DNA from: Grimontia sedimenti
GTDB taxonomy: Bacteria > Pseudomonadota > Gammaproteobacteria > Enterobacterales > Vibrionaceae
Assembly (NCBI RefSeq): GCF_011045095.1
Contig: NZ_JAALDL010000011.1
Span: 124,001 to 188,000, forward strand
DNA: 64,000 bases
Reading direction: 5' to 3'
Shown here: in pieces, positions 51,179 to 59,970 of the stretch
Layout of the letters: every line of letters begins with the position of its first letter
Numbering within the stretch: the first letter of the stretch is position 1
Notes under the pieces: model-generated
What the model was told of the DNA's origin: nothing
The model's database searches: none
What the model saw: only the letters and a program-made list of their open reading frames with translations
Made by a program: the position numbers and the translations under genes

Positions 51179-51259
51179 AAAGAGGCGCCACTATAACCAA
51201 ACTGGAAAGTTGTGCAAACTGGCGACAGGGGAATCAAACGTTAAAAAAGAGGGGCTTGG

Positions 51260-52198
51260 CTAGGCAGTATTGTTTGGTGCCACTGACTTTCGGCTTGTAG
51301 AGAAATTGGCAATCAAAAGTCCACAGACGATAAAACCTATTCCCAGCCAGTGATAACTCTCCAACCTTTCACCAAGAAATAGCATGGAAAAAATCAGCCC
51401 AAATACCGGGATCAAATGCATAAATTGCCCAGTGGTTGCTGCTCCCATTCTCTGTACTGCTGCATTCCAACAAAAGAAGGCGATACCGGATGCGAAAATA
51501 CCTGTGTAGAGAGAGATAGCGAGACTTTCTTTGGTCATTGGCATGGGTTCGAACCACAGTGATTCACCAAGATAAAACGGTAGTAGCATCATGTTGCCGA
51601 GAAAGACGGTGTAACCCAGCATAGGTAATCCCTTGAGTGCTTCAGGGAGTTTTTGCACCAGTACGGAATAGGTCGCCCAAACCAGAATCGCGAACAGGGC
51701 AATAAGCTCACTGTTGCCGATAGAGAAGTCAGTCACCAGCTGACCTTTGGTGATAATAAGCAGTACGCCAATGGCAGACACCGAAATAGCGAAAGCCTGC
51801 TTTAGGGTTGTGAGTTGGCGAAAGAGCAGAAACTGAACCAAGAGAATCCACAACGGAGAGGAAGACTGCAAGATCACCACGTTGGTGGAGAGGGTGTTTT
51901 CCAATGCAATGTATACCAGCGTGTTGTAACCCGCGACACCGAAGAGCGCCAAAAGCACCATCAAAGATGCATTGGCTTTGAACAATGGCCATTGTTCGCG
52001 CATGGGGCGCAACACAAACGGAGCCAGAACCAGCGAGGCAACCGTCCAGCGCCAGAAGGCGAGACCAATTGGCGGAATGGATTCGTTGACCAGCTTTGCC
52101 AATGTAATGTTACCAGCCCAACTTATCGTCGCGATAACGGCGAGCAGAATAGGCAGCCAGGCCAGCGGTGAGCTTTGTTGATTACTTGCCATGTGCAT
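51260..52198 (-). CDS. EamA-family transporter
   Basis: About 312 residues from ATG 52198, placed behind a GGGGGA site (an ATG at 52222 or 52192 is also possible). Ten membrane segments in two EamA repeats: ILLAVIATISWAGNITLAKLV with FWRWTVASLVLAPF in the first, and LIALFAILVWATYSVLVQKLP with IPVFGLIFSMLFLGERLESYHWLGIGFIVCGLLIA in the second. These are drug/metabolite exporters; the substrate is often an amino acid or base. The gene is unlinked to its neighbours. Confidence 0.9.
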   Translation of the reverse strand: MHMASNQQSSPLAWLPILLAVIATISWAGNITLAKLVNESIPPIGLAFWRWTVASLVLAPFVLRPMREQWPLFKANASLMVLLALFGVAGYNTLVYIALENTLSTNVVILQSSSPLWILLVQFLLFRQLTTLKQAFAISVSAIGVLLIITKGQLVTDFSIGNSELIALFAILVWATYSVLVQKLPEALKGLPMLGYTVFLGNMMLLPFYLGESLWFEPMPMTKESLAISLYTGIFASGIAFFCWNAAVQRMGAATTGQFMHLIPVFGLIFSMLFLGERLESYHWLGIGFIVCGLLIANFSTSRKSVAPNNTA

Positions 52199-52386
52199 GT
52201 GCTCAAAATCCCCCTGAGTCATTCAGTTAGTCAGCTTGTTAACCAACATGCAACAACTCAGCGTCAGCAATGTGCCTTTACTCACTGTGTCAGGTTGTTC
52301 AATGGGTTGGATATTTTGTTAAAATAAGCGCTGATCTTTTTGCCAGAGGGTAGTTATTTCCGCTGGCTTGTTACTCGGAGAGAACC

Positions 52387-52788
52387 ATGAATTGGTATAT
52401 CGGCGTGTTGAAACAATACGCGAACTTCAAAGGCCGCGCGCGCCGCAAAGAATATTGGATGTTTTTGGCGTTCAACATGCTGTTCACTTTTGCACTGGCA
52501 TTTGTGGATCAGGCATTGGGAACATTTAACCCTGATATCGGTATTGGCACGGCGGGAACCGTGTACGCGATTGCGGTGTTTATTCCGACATTGGCCGTTA
52601 CAGTGCGTCGTCTGCATGACACGGATCGTGTGGGCTGGTGGGCATTGATTGGTATCTTGCCGTTTGGTGTGATTGCATTGCTGGTGCTGAATGCCTTTGA
52701 TGGCACCAAAGGCAGCAACCGCTTTGGTCCAGACCCTAAGTCGGGCGAACGGACTGACTCAACCAATACCGGTACGTTCAGCGGTTAA
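52387..52788 (+). CDS. DUF805 membrane protein 1
   Basis: A 133-residue membrane protein of the DUF805 family: WYIGVLKQYANFKGRARRKEYWMFLAFNMLFTFALAFVDQALG, then FIPTLAVTVRRLHDTDRVGWWALIGILPF and the terminal NAFDGTKGSNRFGPDPK. Three or four membrane segments. A CGGAGAG ribosome site precedes the ATG. A second family member is at 59556-59939. The function of DUF805 is unknown. Confidence 0.9.
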   Translation: MNWYIGVLKQYANFKGRARRKEYWMFLAFNMLFTFALAFVDQALGTFNPDIGIGTAGTVYAIAVFIPTLAVTVRRLHDTDRVGWWALIGILPFGVIALLVLNAFDGTKGSNRFGPDPKSGERTDSTNTGTFSG

Positions 52789-52809
52789 TCGATTGATTTT
52801 TCATAGACA

Positions 52810-52835
52810 AAGCGCCTGCATCCTGCAGGCGCTTT
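52810..52835 (+). terminator. Terminator after DUF805 gene 1
   Basis: AGCGCCTGCA / TGCAGGCGCT stem with a TCC loop, followed by TTTGCTTT. Confidence 0.85.
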
Positions 52836-52979
52836 TGCTTTCTACGTTTCTCTTCCCCCAGTCTTTTCATTTTTTGCAATGTCGCAAACAGCTCAATCGA
52901 CGTACGCGATACCGCAAATCACCCTAGGTAATCTGGTTTCTGCTAATAAGTCACAATCACCGATACGAAGGTGCCATTC

Positions 52980-53519
52980 ATGGATATTGGCTTTATCGGG
53001 TTGGGCAAATTGGGAGAGCCCGTTGCTCAGCGTATTTTGACTTGGTGTCAAACTCACGGCTGTCGCTTGTATGTGTATGATGCTACTCAGCGGGAAGCGA
53101 TGGCAAGGCTCAAAGCCTCGGGAGCGAGAGAAGGAATCGACACCGCTTCTATTGCTGGGCGATGTACGATTTTGTTCAGCTTGTTGCCGGGGCCCGAAGA
53201 TGTAATGGCTGAAGGGCTGGGAGAGAACGGCATTCTCCACAATGCTGAAGGGTTGGATATCTGGTTTGAACTGAGTCCCTTTCAGAATGTCCGTTGGGAC
53301 GCCCTTCGGGAACAAGCCCCACCGGATTTGGTTTTGGTGGATGCGCCTGTTAGTGGGGATGTGTCACTGGCGGAATCTGGCCAGCTTAGTATGGCGTTGG
53401 AAGGTGCTGAGCCAATCCTGCAGCGTTATCAGGATTTGCTCAGCACCTTTGTATCGCGATGCAAAGTGACAGAGATGGCCAAGACGAGCCCTTCATTTTT
53501 CAAGCTACCAGATAGCTAA
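52980..53519 (+). CDS. Truncated 3-hydroxyisobutyrate-dehydrogenase-like protein
   Basis: A 179-residue protein holding only the NAD(P)-binding half of the beta-hydroxyacid dehydrogenase family: MDIGFIGLGKLGEPVAQRIL (GxGxxG dinucleotide fold), ILFSLLPGPEDV, and the substrate-loop segment LVDAPVSGDVSLAESGQLSMALEG. The family normally runs to about 290 residues with a helical C-terminal domain carrying the catalytic Lys; here translation stops at FKLPDS, where that domain should begin (KLANN in relatives). The protein is therefore probably inactive or binds ligand only. ATG 52980 is chosen because AAGG is well placed. Confidence 0.75.
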   Translation: MDIGFIGLGKLGEPVAQRILTWCQTHGCRLYVYDATQREAMARLKASGAREGIDTASIAGRCTILFSLLPGPEDVMAEGLGENGILHNAEGLDIWFELSPFQNVRWDALREQAPPDLVLVDAPVSGDVSLAESGQLSMALEGAEPILQRYQDLLSTFVSRCKVTEMAKTSPSFFKLPDS

Positions 53520-53891
53520 AGATGAGACCTTTTTTCTCGATATAGCATGGGAGGCTACAGCGGCTTTTGCTTTCTTTCTCTAATTTGAACAACTTGTCTT
53601 GGAACTGGCCATGTTACGCTTTTGCCCCAATGTTCGATTAGTCATTTTTGCAGGTCGAACAAATAAGGCCATGCGCCAAAAAAATATTTTTGGAGAGCGT
53701 TAACCCGCTCCCCGTTCAATTAAGCCCATCTTAACAGGGGTGTTAGTTCTGCATTTGTTGGATCGGTGAGCATACACCGACCTAGCAGCAACACACCTTG
53801 TCCTCAGGCCCTCTGGTCTTATGTCCAGATGGCAAACTTCTCTATCCGTTCTCCTTCATAGATGAAGCAGGGCGTTTTAAAAGGTAATGCT
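53520..53891. other. Leader region of the BCCT gene
   Basis: About 370 bases. A symmetric TGTTCGA / TCGAACA pair with a 17-base spacer (53631-53661) may be an operator. No gene is seen. Confidence 0.5.
53631..53661. promoter_or_regulatory. Inverted repeat TGTTCGA-N17-TCGAACA
   Basis: Seven-base inverted repeat about 230 bases upstream of the BCCT start. Its position and symmetry suggest an operator, but the regulator is not nearby. Confidence 0.3.
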
Positions 53892-55484
53892 ATGACAGAG
53901 CCTACGACAACCGTAAACAAAAATGATGACGACCTATACAACACGGACTATCAGGTAGGTCAGGACAACGTGAACTTCCTGGGGTTAGATTTCCATAACC
54001 CCGTCTTCCCTATCTCCGCCATCATGGTGGTGGTGTTTGTACTGGGTGTACTGATCTTTACCGATCAAGCTGCCGATTTCTTCGGTTGGCTTCGCCCCGC
54101 AATAACCCAATCCTTCGACTGGTTCTTCGTGATTTCAGCCAACCTTTTTCTCATCTTCTGTTTAGTGCTGGCAATCCTACCTGTCGGAAAAATCCGATTA
54201 GGCGGTGAAGAAGCAACGCCTGATTATTCCTACCCAGCATGGTTCGCGATGCTGTTTTCGGCCGGCGTTGGTATTGGCCTGATGTTCTACGGTGTGCTTG
54301 AACCGATGAACCACACTCTAACACCTCCTTTGGGGTTAGAAGCGGGTTCCGATGACGCACGAAGCATTGGTACTGCAGCTGCGATATTCCACTGGGGCTT
54401 CCATGCGTGGGCAATCTATGCCGTTGTCGGTCTGGCGCTGGCATTCTTCCACTACAACAAAGATCTGCCGCTAACATTGCGTTCAGCGTTTTATCCGCTG
54501 CTTGGCGATCGTGTTTGGGGTCTGTGGGGACACATCATCGATATCATGGCGGTATTGGCGACTTTGTTCGGTTTGGCGACGTCCCTCGGTATCGGCGCAA
54601 ACCAAATTGCTGCAGGCCTTAACTACCTGTTCGGTATCGATTCAGGCATTGAAACTAAATCCATCCTGATTCTGGCTATCACCATTGCTGCTCTCGTATC
54701 GGTATACCGTGGTATGGACGGCGGCGTGAAGCGTTTGAGTGAAATCAACATGGTGATGGCAGCCATGCTGATGGTATTCGTGATGGTGGTTGGCCCTACC
54801 GCACTTATCTTCAGTGGTATCGTCAGCAACACCGTTGATTACCTGAGCTGGTTGCCAGCGCTGTCGAACTGGGTGGGTCGTGAAGATTCTGGCTTCTACC
54901 ACGGTTGGACGACCTTCTACTGGGCGTGGTGGGTATCCTGGTCACCATTCGTTGGTATGTTCATCGCGCGCGTATCACGCGGCCGTACTGTTCGTGAGTT
55001 CATTCTGGCGGTACTGATTGCGCCAACCATCGTGTGTATTGTGTGGATGACCACTTTCGGCACAACCGCGCTGGATCAAATGGATGGCGGTTATATGGGT
55101 GTGGTTAACCTGATCACCAATGGTAACTGGCAGCCAGAGCTTTCTATCTACAAGATGTTTGAAGCTTTACCGTTCACTGCAGTGATCAGCTTCTTCGGCA
55201 TGGTGCTGACCATCATCTTCTTCGTGACTTCGTCAGATTCCGGTTCACTGGTTATCGATACGATTACAGCGGGTGGCAAGATTGATGCGCCGGTTTCGCA
55301 GCGTATCTTCTGGTGTACTATCGAAGGCCTTGCGGCAATTGCCCTTCTGATGGGCGGCGGCTTAGGTGCGCTGCAAGCGGCAACTATCTCTACGGGTCTG
55401 CCGTTTGCGGTATTCCTGCTCGTGATGTGTGTGAGTCTTTACATAGGGCTTTCGCGAGAGCTGCGTAGAAAGCAGTTCGCGTAA
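53892..55484 (+). CDS. BCCT-family transporter
   Basis: A 530-residue membrane protein of the betaine/carnitine/choline transporter family with 12 membrane segments. ATG 53892 lies behind AAAGG and ten codons inside the longest frame. Visible signatures: the Gly-rich AGVGIGLMFYGVLEPMNHTL (V where many betaine carriers have M), the Trp-rich WTTFYWAWWVSWSPFVGMFIARVSRGRTVREF and FVTSSDSGSLVIDTITAGG. It imports compatible solutes or related quaternary compounds such as DMSP. The N-terminal 30 residues are acidic and cytoplasmic. No regulator or metabolism gene is adjacent. Confidence 0.93.
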   Translation: MTEPTTTVNKNDDDLYNTDYQVGQDNVNFLGLDFHNPVFPISAIMVVVFVLGVLIFTDQAADFFGWLRPAITQSFDWFFVISANLFLIFCLVLAILPVGKIRLGGEEATPDYSYPAWFAMLFSAGVGIGLMFYGVLEPMNHTLTPPLGLEAGSDDARSIGTAAAIFHWGFHAWAIYAVVGLALAFFHYNKDLPLTLRSAFYPLLGDRVWGLWGHIIDIMAVLATLFGLATSLGIGANQIAAGLNYLFGIDSGIETKSILILAITIAALVSVYRGMDGGVKRLSEINMVMAAMLMVFVMVVGPTALIFSGIVSNTVDYLSWLPALSNWVGREDSGFYHGWTTFYWAWWVSWSPFVGMFIARVSRGRTVREFILAVLIAPTIVCIVWMTTFGTTALDQMDGGYMGVVNLITNGNWQPELSIYKMFEALPFTAVISFFGMVLTIIFFVTSSDSGSLVIDTITAGGKIDAPVSQRIFWCTIEGLAAIALLMGGGLGALQAATISTGLPFAVFLLVMCVSLYIGLSRELRRKQFA

Positions 55485-55502
55485 TATCGATGAATGAAAA
55501 AT

Positions 55503-55530
55503 AAACCCGCCTGATGGCGGGTTTCTTTTT
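55503..55530 (+). terminator. Terminator between BCCT and siderophore genes
   Basis: AAACCCGCC / GGCGGGTTT stem with a TGAT loop, followed by CTTTTT. It can act on both strands. Confidence 0.85.
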
Positions 55531-55555
55531 ATGTGTACTTTAAGCTTAACCGACT

Positions 55556-56311
55556 CTAGTAATACAAACACATACGCTTGCCGTTCGCTTCGACAATGGT
55601 GAATGGCGTGTCGTAGATGTTTTCCAAAACCGCTTCCTGAATCACTTCATCAACCACGGCATTGGTGGCGATTTTGCCTTGCTTCATCGCGATGATGTGG
55701 TCGGCATAACAGGCTGCAAAGTTGATGTCGTGGATGACGATAACCACGGCCTTCCCCATCTCGTGCGCCAAACGTTGAATGGTTCGCATGATGCTCAGTG
55801 AGTGGCGGATATCGAGGTTGTTCAGAGGTTCATCAAGGAACACATAGTCAGTGTCCTGTGCGATCACCATGGCAATAAACGCCAGCTGCCTTTGACCTCC
55901 GCTTAGCTCATCGAGATAACGGTTTTCCAACGACTTCAAATCCAGATAATCAATGGCTTTATCGATGACTTTATTGTCTTTGGTGGTCAGGTTTCCCTTT
56001 GAGTAGGGAAAGCGACCGAACGAGACTAGCTCGCGCACGGTAAAGCGCATAGTGATTGAATTCGCCTGACGAAGCACGGCAAGACGTTTTGCCAGCTCAC
56101 CGGTATCCCATTCGGCGATGGCTTTGCCATCTATCACTACATGGCCACCATCGGGAGTGACAAGGCGGCTGGCCATAGAAAGCAGGGTACTTTTTCCCGC
56201 GCCATTTGGACCTATGATGGCGGTCACTTTACCCTTCTCGAATTCGCCGCAGGCTTCATCTACGACGCGTTGTTTACCAAAAGCTTTGGTCAGGTTTTTT
56301 AAGGTGATCAT
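55556..56311 (-). CDS. vctC: Siderophore ABC transporter ATP-binding protein (VctC-like)
   Basis: A 251-residue ATPase of the iron-siderophore group. ATG 56311 is used because the frame's first start would be TTG inside the previous gene. Walker A GPNGAGKSTLLS, signature LSGGQRQLAFIAMVIAQ, Walker B YVFLDEPLNNLD and H-loop IHDINFAACYADHI are clear and close to the Vibrio VctC/FatE-type proteins. It is last in a four-gene operon in the order binding protein, permease, permease, ATPase. Confidence 0.88.
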   Translation of the reverse strand: MITLKNLTKAFGKQRVVDEACGEFEKGKVTAIIGPNGAGKSTLLSMASRLVTPDGGHVVIDGKAIAEWDTGELAKRLAVLRQANSITMRFTVRELVSFGRFPYSKGNLTTKDNKVIDKAIDYLDLKSLENRYLDELSGGQRQLAFIAMVIAQDTDYVFLDEPLNNLDIRHSLSIMRTIQRLAHEMGKAVVIVIHDINFAACYADHIIAMKQGKIATNAVVDEVIQEAVLENIYDTPFTIVEANGKRMCLYY

Positions 56312-56312
56312 G

Positions 56313-57263
56313 TTAAACAACTCGGTTTTTCAGCAGCATCCAGAGGAAGTAGAGTCCTCCAGCGAAATTCACGACAACACTTAGCGTGGTATCAAACTTA
56401 AACAGGTTTTCTACCACCCATTGGCCGACCAACAAGGTGCAAATGGACATCAGCGAACATCCCACCAGTAAAACGCGGTGCTCATAGGTGCGGAACAGTT
56501 CTCGGGTCAGGTTCGTGACCAAAAGACCAAAGAACATGACAGGGCCAATCAATGCGGTCGACATGGCGATGAGGACAGCGGAGAGAATCAGCGCTTTACG
56601 TGTGGTTTTCTGCACATCAACACCCAGGCTGATGGCGTTATCCTTGTCCAGCCAGAACACATCTAATGTCCGGTGCATGCGGTAGAGCAGGAAGCTGGCT
56701 ATCAGCAAGAGTGGTAGGCACAAATATACCAACTCAATCTTGATGTTGTTAAAGCTCGCAAACATCTTGCTTTGCACCACCAGAAACTCGTTCGGGTCCA
56801 TCAGCATGGTGAAAAACGAGGCGGTGCTTGAAAACACCTGTCCGAGGATCAGGCCAATCAAAAGCAACACAATCAGGTTGCGGCCTTCCTTGCCGAAGTA
56901 GAAGCCAAACAACAGCAGCGAGAACCCCACCATCACGGTCACGGCAATGGCGAAGTTAATGTAGGTGTTGATCAGGAAAAAGCTGAAGCCACCAAACACA
57001 GCGACCAGCAGTGTCTGTGTCAGCACATACAGGGAATCAAACCCCATAATGCTTGGTGTGAGAATGCGGTTGTGGGTGATGGTTTGGAATACCAACGACG
57101 ATTGGGCAACCGCAATGCCAGCCAGCACCATTGCAAGCACTTTCGGGACACGGCGAGACAGGAAATAGCCATAGTTCGTGGCCGTGAGTCCAATGCAGAT
57201 AAACAGAGCGGCAAAGACAAGGGCTGTCATAGCCATTGCCCACATTTTCTTTGTATCAGACAT
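56313..57263 (-). CDS. vctG: Siderophore ABC transporter permease 2 (VctG-like)
   Basis: A 316-residue FecCD-type permease with about nine membrane segments. Family segments include RRVPKVLAMVLAGIAVAQSSLVFQTITHNRILTPSIMGFDSLYVL and VMFFGLLVTNLTRELFRTYEHRVLLVGCSLMSICTLLVGQWVVE. Its start overlaps the end of permease 1 by eight bases. It carries ferric siderophore across the inner membrane with permease 1 and the ATPase. Confidence 0.88.
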   Translation of the reverse strand: MSDTKKMWAMAMTALVFAALFICIGLTATNYGYFLSRRVPKVLAMVLAGIAVAQSSLVFQTITHNRILTPSIMGFDSLYVLTQTLLVAVFGGFSFFLINTYINFAIAVTVMVGFSLLLFGFYFGKEGRNLIVLLLIGLILGQVFSSTASFFTMLMDPNEFLVVQSKMFASFNNIKIELVYLCLPLLLIASFLLYRMHRTLDVFWLDKDNAISLGVDVQKTTRKALILSAVLIAMSTALIGPVMFFGLLVTNLTRELFRTYEHRVLLVGCSLMSICTLLVGQWVVENLFKFDTTLSVVVNFAGGLYFLWMLLKNRVV

Positions 57264-58191
57264 TTTTTGGCCCTTTGGTAATGAGATAAATAAAGGCCAA
57301 TCCCCCCAAAATACTCACCAGCATAGAAACCGGAATTTCGTAAGGGAAGATGAGCAGACGGCTGACAATGTCGCAGGCAAGTACCAAAAGCGCGCCGACA
57401 ATCGCCACGCGGGAAATGTTCTTGCGAAGGTTGTCGCCATAGAAAATGCTGACAAGGTTAGGCACAAGCAAACCAATAAAGGGTAGGGCGCCCACTATCA
57501 TTACAACACTCGCCGACAGAATGGAAACCAGCATTACGCCAATCACTAACACCTGTCTGTAACTCAGTCCAAGACCAACCGCAAAATCACGTCCCATGCC
57601 GACAGCGGAAATCCGCGCGGCGTAGGCATAGGTGAAGGCTGCAATCGGCAGGGCGATATAGAGAAGCTCATAATCACCTTTCAAAATGCTGGCAAAGTTG
57701 GCGACTGTCCAACTGCTTAGCATTTGCAGGGCATCATACTTATACGCGAGGAACGTGGCGCATGAGCTGATGATACTGCCGTAGATAATGCCAATTAGCG
57801 GTACAAATACAGCGTTACGGAATTGGATGCGTTGGATAAGGGTAACAAACAACAAGGTACCAAAAATGGAAACGGAAAAAATCAGCCAGAGTTGATGACC
57901 ATTGCCGAAAAACACAAGGCTAAGCATATAGCCGAGCATGGCACATTCAATGGTGCCTGTAGTGGAAGGCGCAGCAAACCGATTTCGGCTGATTTGCTGC
58001 ATCACCAGACCTGCAATGCTTAAGCCTGCACCTGCTAGCACGATGGATAGCAAACGGGGAAGGCGGCTGGTGAAGAGAAGTTCGAGCGCTTGGCTGTCTC
58101 CTGCCAACAAAAGGGCAGGAGACAGCTCGCTGACACCGACAAATAAGGATGCCAGACTAAGCAAGCCCAAAAGAAACAACAACTTTAACAA
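57256..58191 (-). CDS. vctD: Siderophore ABC transporter permease 1 (VctD-like)
   Basis: A 311-residue FecCD-type permease. Typical segments: SRLPRLLSIVLAGAGLSIAGLVMQQISRNRFAAPSTTGTIECAMLGYML near the N terminus and VGALPFIGLLVPNLVSIFYGDNLRKNISRVAIVGALLVLACDIVSR near the C terminus. It lies 29 bases downstream of the binding-protein gene. With permease 2 it forms the heterodimeric channel for the ferric siderophore. Confidence 0.9.
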   Translation of the reverse strand: MLKLLFLLGLLSLASLFVGVSELSPALLLAGDSQALELLFTSRLPRLLSIVLAGAGLSIAGLVMQQISRNRFAAPSTTGTIECAMLGYMLSLVFFGNGHQLWLIFSVSIFGTLLFVTLIQRIQFRNAVFVPLIGIIYGSIISSCATFLAYKYDALQMLSSWTVANFASILKGDYELLYIALPIAAFTYAYAARISAVGMGRDFAVGLGLSYRQVLVIGVMLVSILSASVVMIVGALPFIGLLVPNLVSIFYGDNLRKNISRVAIVGALLVLACDIVSRLLIFPYEIPVSMLVSILGGLAFIYLITKGPKNV

Positions 58192-58220
58192 GGTATACCT
58201 CAGTTTCTTAGGGCAATCGC

Positions 58221-59132
58221 TTACAGGTCAACACTGTTTTTGATGTCAGAAATCATTTGCTCAGTCGCAGTGATGCCAGACATAGATAGATACCAGGCGT
58301 TCAAATCCAGATATGTCATTTTGTTGTTCTGGTATGCCTGAGTCGCTTTGATCAGATCGTTATCAAACTGCTCGCGGGTTTCGCTTTCAGCAGGGTTGAG
58401 CAGCGTGTCACGGTCAATGACCAGAAGGGTTTTAGGGTCAGACTCGCGAATAAACTCAAACGAGATCATATCGCCGTGGTTTGACGCTTTGATGCCTTTC
58501 ACAGACTCGTTAAAACCAAAATCTGTGTAGATAGCAGAAAAGCGGGAGTCAGCACCAAAAGAAGACAGTTTGCCGCCAGCACTCATGATGGTCAGGGCAT
58601 CAACGCCATTTGTCTGGTTGTAGTTGTTAATGGCTTTGAACTCTTTATCCATGGCTGCGATTTTTTCTTCAACCAATGCTTCTTTACCAAAGACTTTGCC
58701 CAGGTTGCGCCATTGCTCCTGAGTGGCTTTCCAGTAGCCTTTCGAGTTGTCTGCAGCGAATACTACTGTTGGGGCGATCTTTGACAGCTCGTCATAGCTG
58801 GTGGAGCTACGTGGGCCCACGATGATGATGTCTGGGTTCTGGTTGTAGATTTCTTCGAAATTTGGCTCGAACAGGCTACCCACGTTGGCGTACTTGTCGT
58901 CTTTGTATTTTTCCAGGTATGCAGGAACCTGTGGAAGGGTTTTGGATACCGCAACAGGATCAATACCCAGCGCATTGACTGCATCTAGCGATCCCAGACC
59001 AATGACGACGACGCGCTCTGGTACGCCTTGAATTTCAGTTTTTCCCATACGGTGTTCAATAACAACCGATTCTGCAGCCATTGCTGAGGTGGTCACAAGA
59101 GAAAGCAATGCAGCCTGTAAGAAGGTTTTCAT
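58221..59132 (-). CDS. vctP: Siderophore-binding periplasmic protein (VctP-like)
   Basis: A 303-residue periplasmic binding protein with a signal peptide (MKTFLQAALLSLVTTSAMAAE). The fold is of the helical-backbone type: TEIQGVPERVVVIGLGSLDAVNALGIDPVAVSK, PNFEEIYNQNPDIIIVGPRSSTSYDELSKIAPTV, and SFEFIRESDPKTLLVIDRDT. Closest known relatives are the VctP/FatB/YclQ type that bind catechol or anguibactin-type chelates. It is first in the operon and is preceded by a Fur-box-like sequence, consistent with expression under iron starvation. No siderophore synthesis genes or outer-membrane receptor are nearby. Confidence 0.9.
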   Translation of the reverse strand: MKTFLQAALLSLVTTSAMAAESVVIEHRMGKTEIQGVPERVVVIGLGSLDAVNALGIDPVAVSKTLPQVPAYLEKYKDDKYANVGSLFEPNFEEIYNQNPDIIIVGPRSSTSYDELSKIAPTVVFAADNSKGYWKATQEQWRNLGKVFGKEALVEEKIAAMDKEFKAINNYNQTNGVDALTIMSAGGKLSSFGADSRFSAIYTDFGFNESVKGIKASNHGDMISFEFIRESDPKTLLVIDRDTLLNPAESETREQFDNDLIKATQAYQNNKMTYLDLNAWYLSMSGITATEQMISDIKNSVDL

Positions 59133-59555
59133 TTATTGCTCCTTTTCATAAATGAAAATGGTTATCAAAATCGTTCGCAATATACATTTGAGTTCACTCT
59201 GATTCAACTGGATATATTGAAAAGGCGCGATTTCAGGATTGAAAGCGTGGAAAGTTGCGAGGATGCCGGTTTTTTTGGAAATGAAGAGTACTGACGAGCT
59301 GGAGATAGACTCGCGATCATACTTGGAGGATCTCACTAAAATTTGTGACTTTTTAGAGCTGAGAAACTCGCCTCAAAAATGACAATATCATCGTAAATGA
59401 ATGCCGAAACAGCCGTTTTGTGTAGTGAGTTCACCTACCGAGGCAAGGCTTTTGGTAGTTTAAACCCGCGTTTTAATCAGTGGCGCTTAAGACCCTAGGA
59501 CAAGGCCAAACAACATAACAATAGCGTGGCCAGCAGTTGTAGTAAGGATACGGAA
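59133..59555. other. Divergent promoter region
   Basis: About 420 bases between vctP and DUF805 gene 2, containing the Fur-box-like site. A 67-codon minus-strand frame ending at 59133 has no family-like content and no ribosome site. No other gene is seen. Confidence 0.5.
59154..59172 (-). promoter_or_regulatory. Fur-box-like site upstream of vctP
   Basis: On the minus strand GATTTTGATAACCATTTTC matches the 19-base Fur consensus GATAATGATAATCATTATC at 15 positions. It lies 21 bases before the vctP start, so iron-bound Fur would repress the siderophore operon. Confidence 0.7.
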
Positions 59556-59939
59556 ATGAAATGGTTGTTTATGGCGTTTTTGAATTACGCCAAATTTTCA
59601 GGCAGGGCTACACGGCGTGAGTTCTGGGGCTTTCACTTTCTGGATGTGATAATGATTTTTGTCTGCCTGTGTGTGGATATCTCAAGCGCAGGGTACGAAA
59701 ACCTGACTCCGTTTAGTTTTCAGGCCACCTTCTTGTGGTTTGTGTTTACTTTCATCCCTTTGCTCGCTGTTGCTGTCCGTCGATTACATGACATCAATAA
59801 GTCTGGTGCTTGGTATTTTGTTCTTTTTGTTCCAGTGCTGGGTTTCATCATCTTCTATATGTTCTCTTTGTTACCGGGCACCAAAGGTTCAAATCACTAC
59901 GGCAGCGACCCAAGAAGCATTTTCAGCAATAGTTTTTGA
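59556..59939 (+). CDS. DUF805 membrane protein 2
   Basis: A 127-residue DUF805 protein from ATG 59556 behind TAAGGA. Family segments: MKWLFMAFLNYAKFSGRATRREFWGFHFLDVIMIF, FIPLLAVAVRRLHDINKSGAWYFVLFVPVLGFIIFYMFSLLPGTKGSNHYGSDPR. It is a paralogue of the protein at 52387-52788. A strong stem-loop follows. Function unknown. Confidence 0.88.
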   Translation: MKWLFMAFLNYAKFSGRATRREFWGFHFLDVIMIFVCLCVDISSAGYENLTPFSFQATFLWFVFTFIPLLAVAVRRLHDINKSGAWYFVLFVPVLGFIIFYMFSLLPGTKGSNHYGSDPRSIFSNSF

Positions 59940-59941
59940 TG

Positions 59942-59970
59942 ATATCCCTTCAGCAATGCTGAAGGGATGT
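59942..59970 (+). terminator. Terminator-like stem-loop
   Basis: ATCCCTTCAGC / GCTGAAGGGAT, an 11-bp perfect stem with an AAT loop, then GTTTCC. It lies in the overlap zone of the convergent DUF805 and amine-oxidase genes, and reaches into the last codons of the latter. Confidence 0.6.

Noticed and set aside
59133-59336. 67-codon minus-strand frame before vctP
   Set aside because: Covers the Fur-box promoter region and ends at the vctP start; not protein-like.
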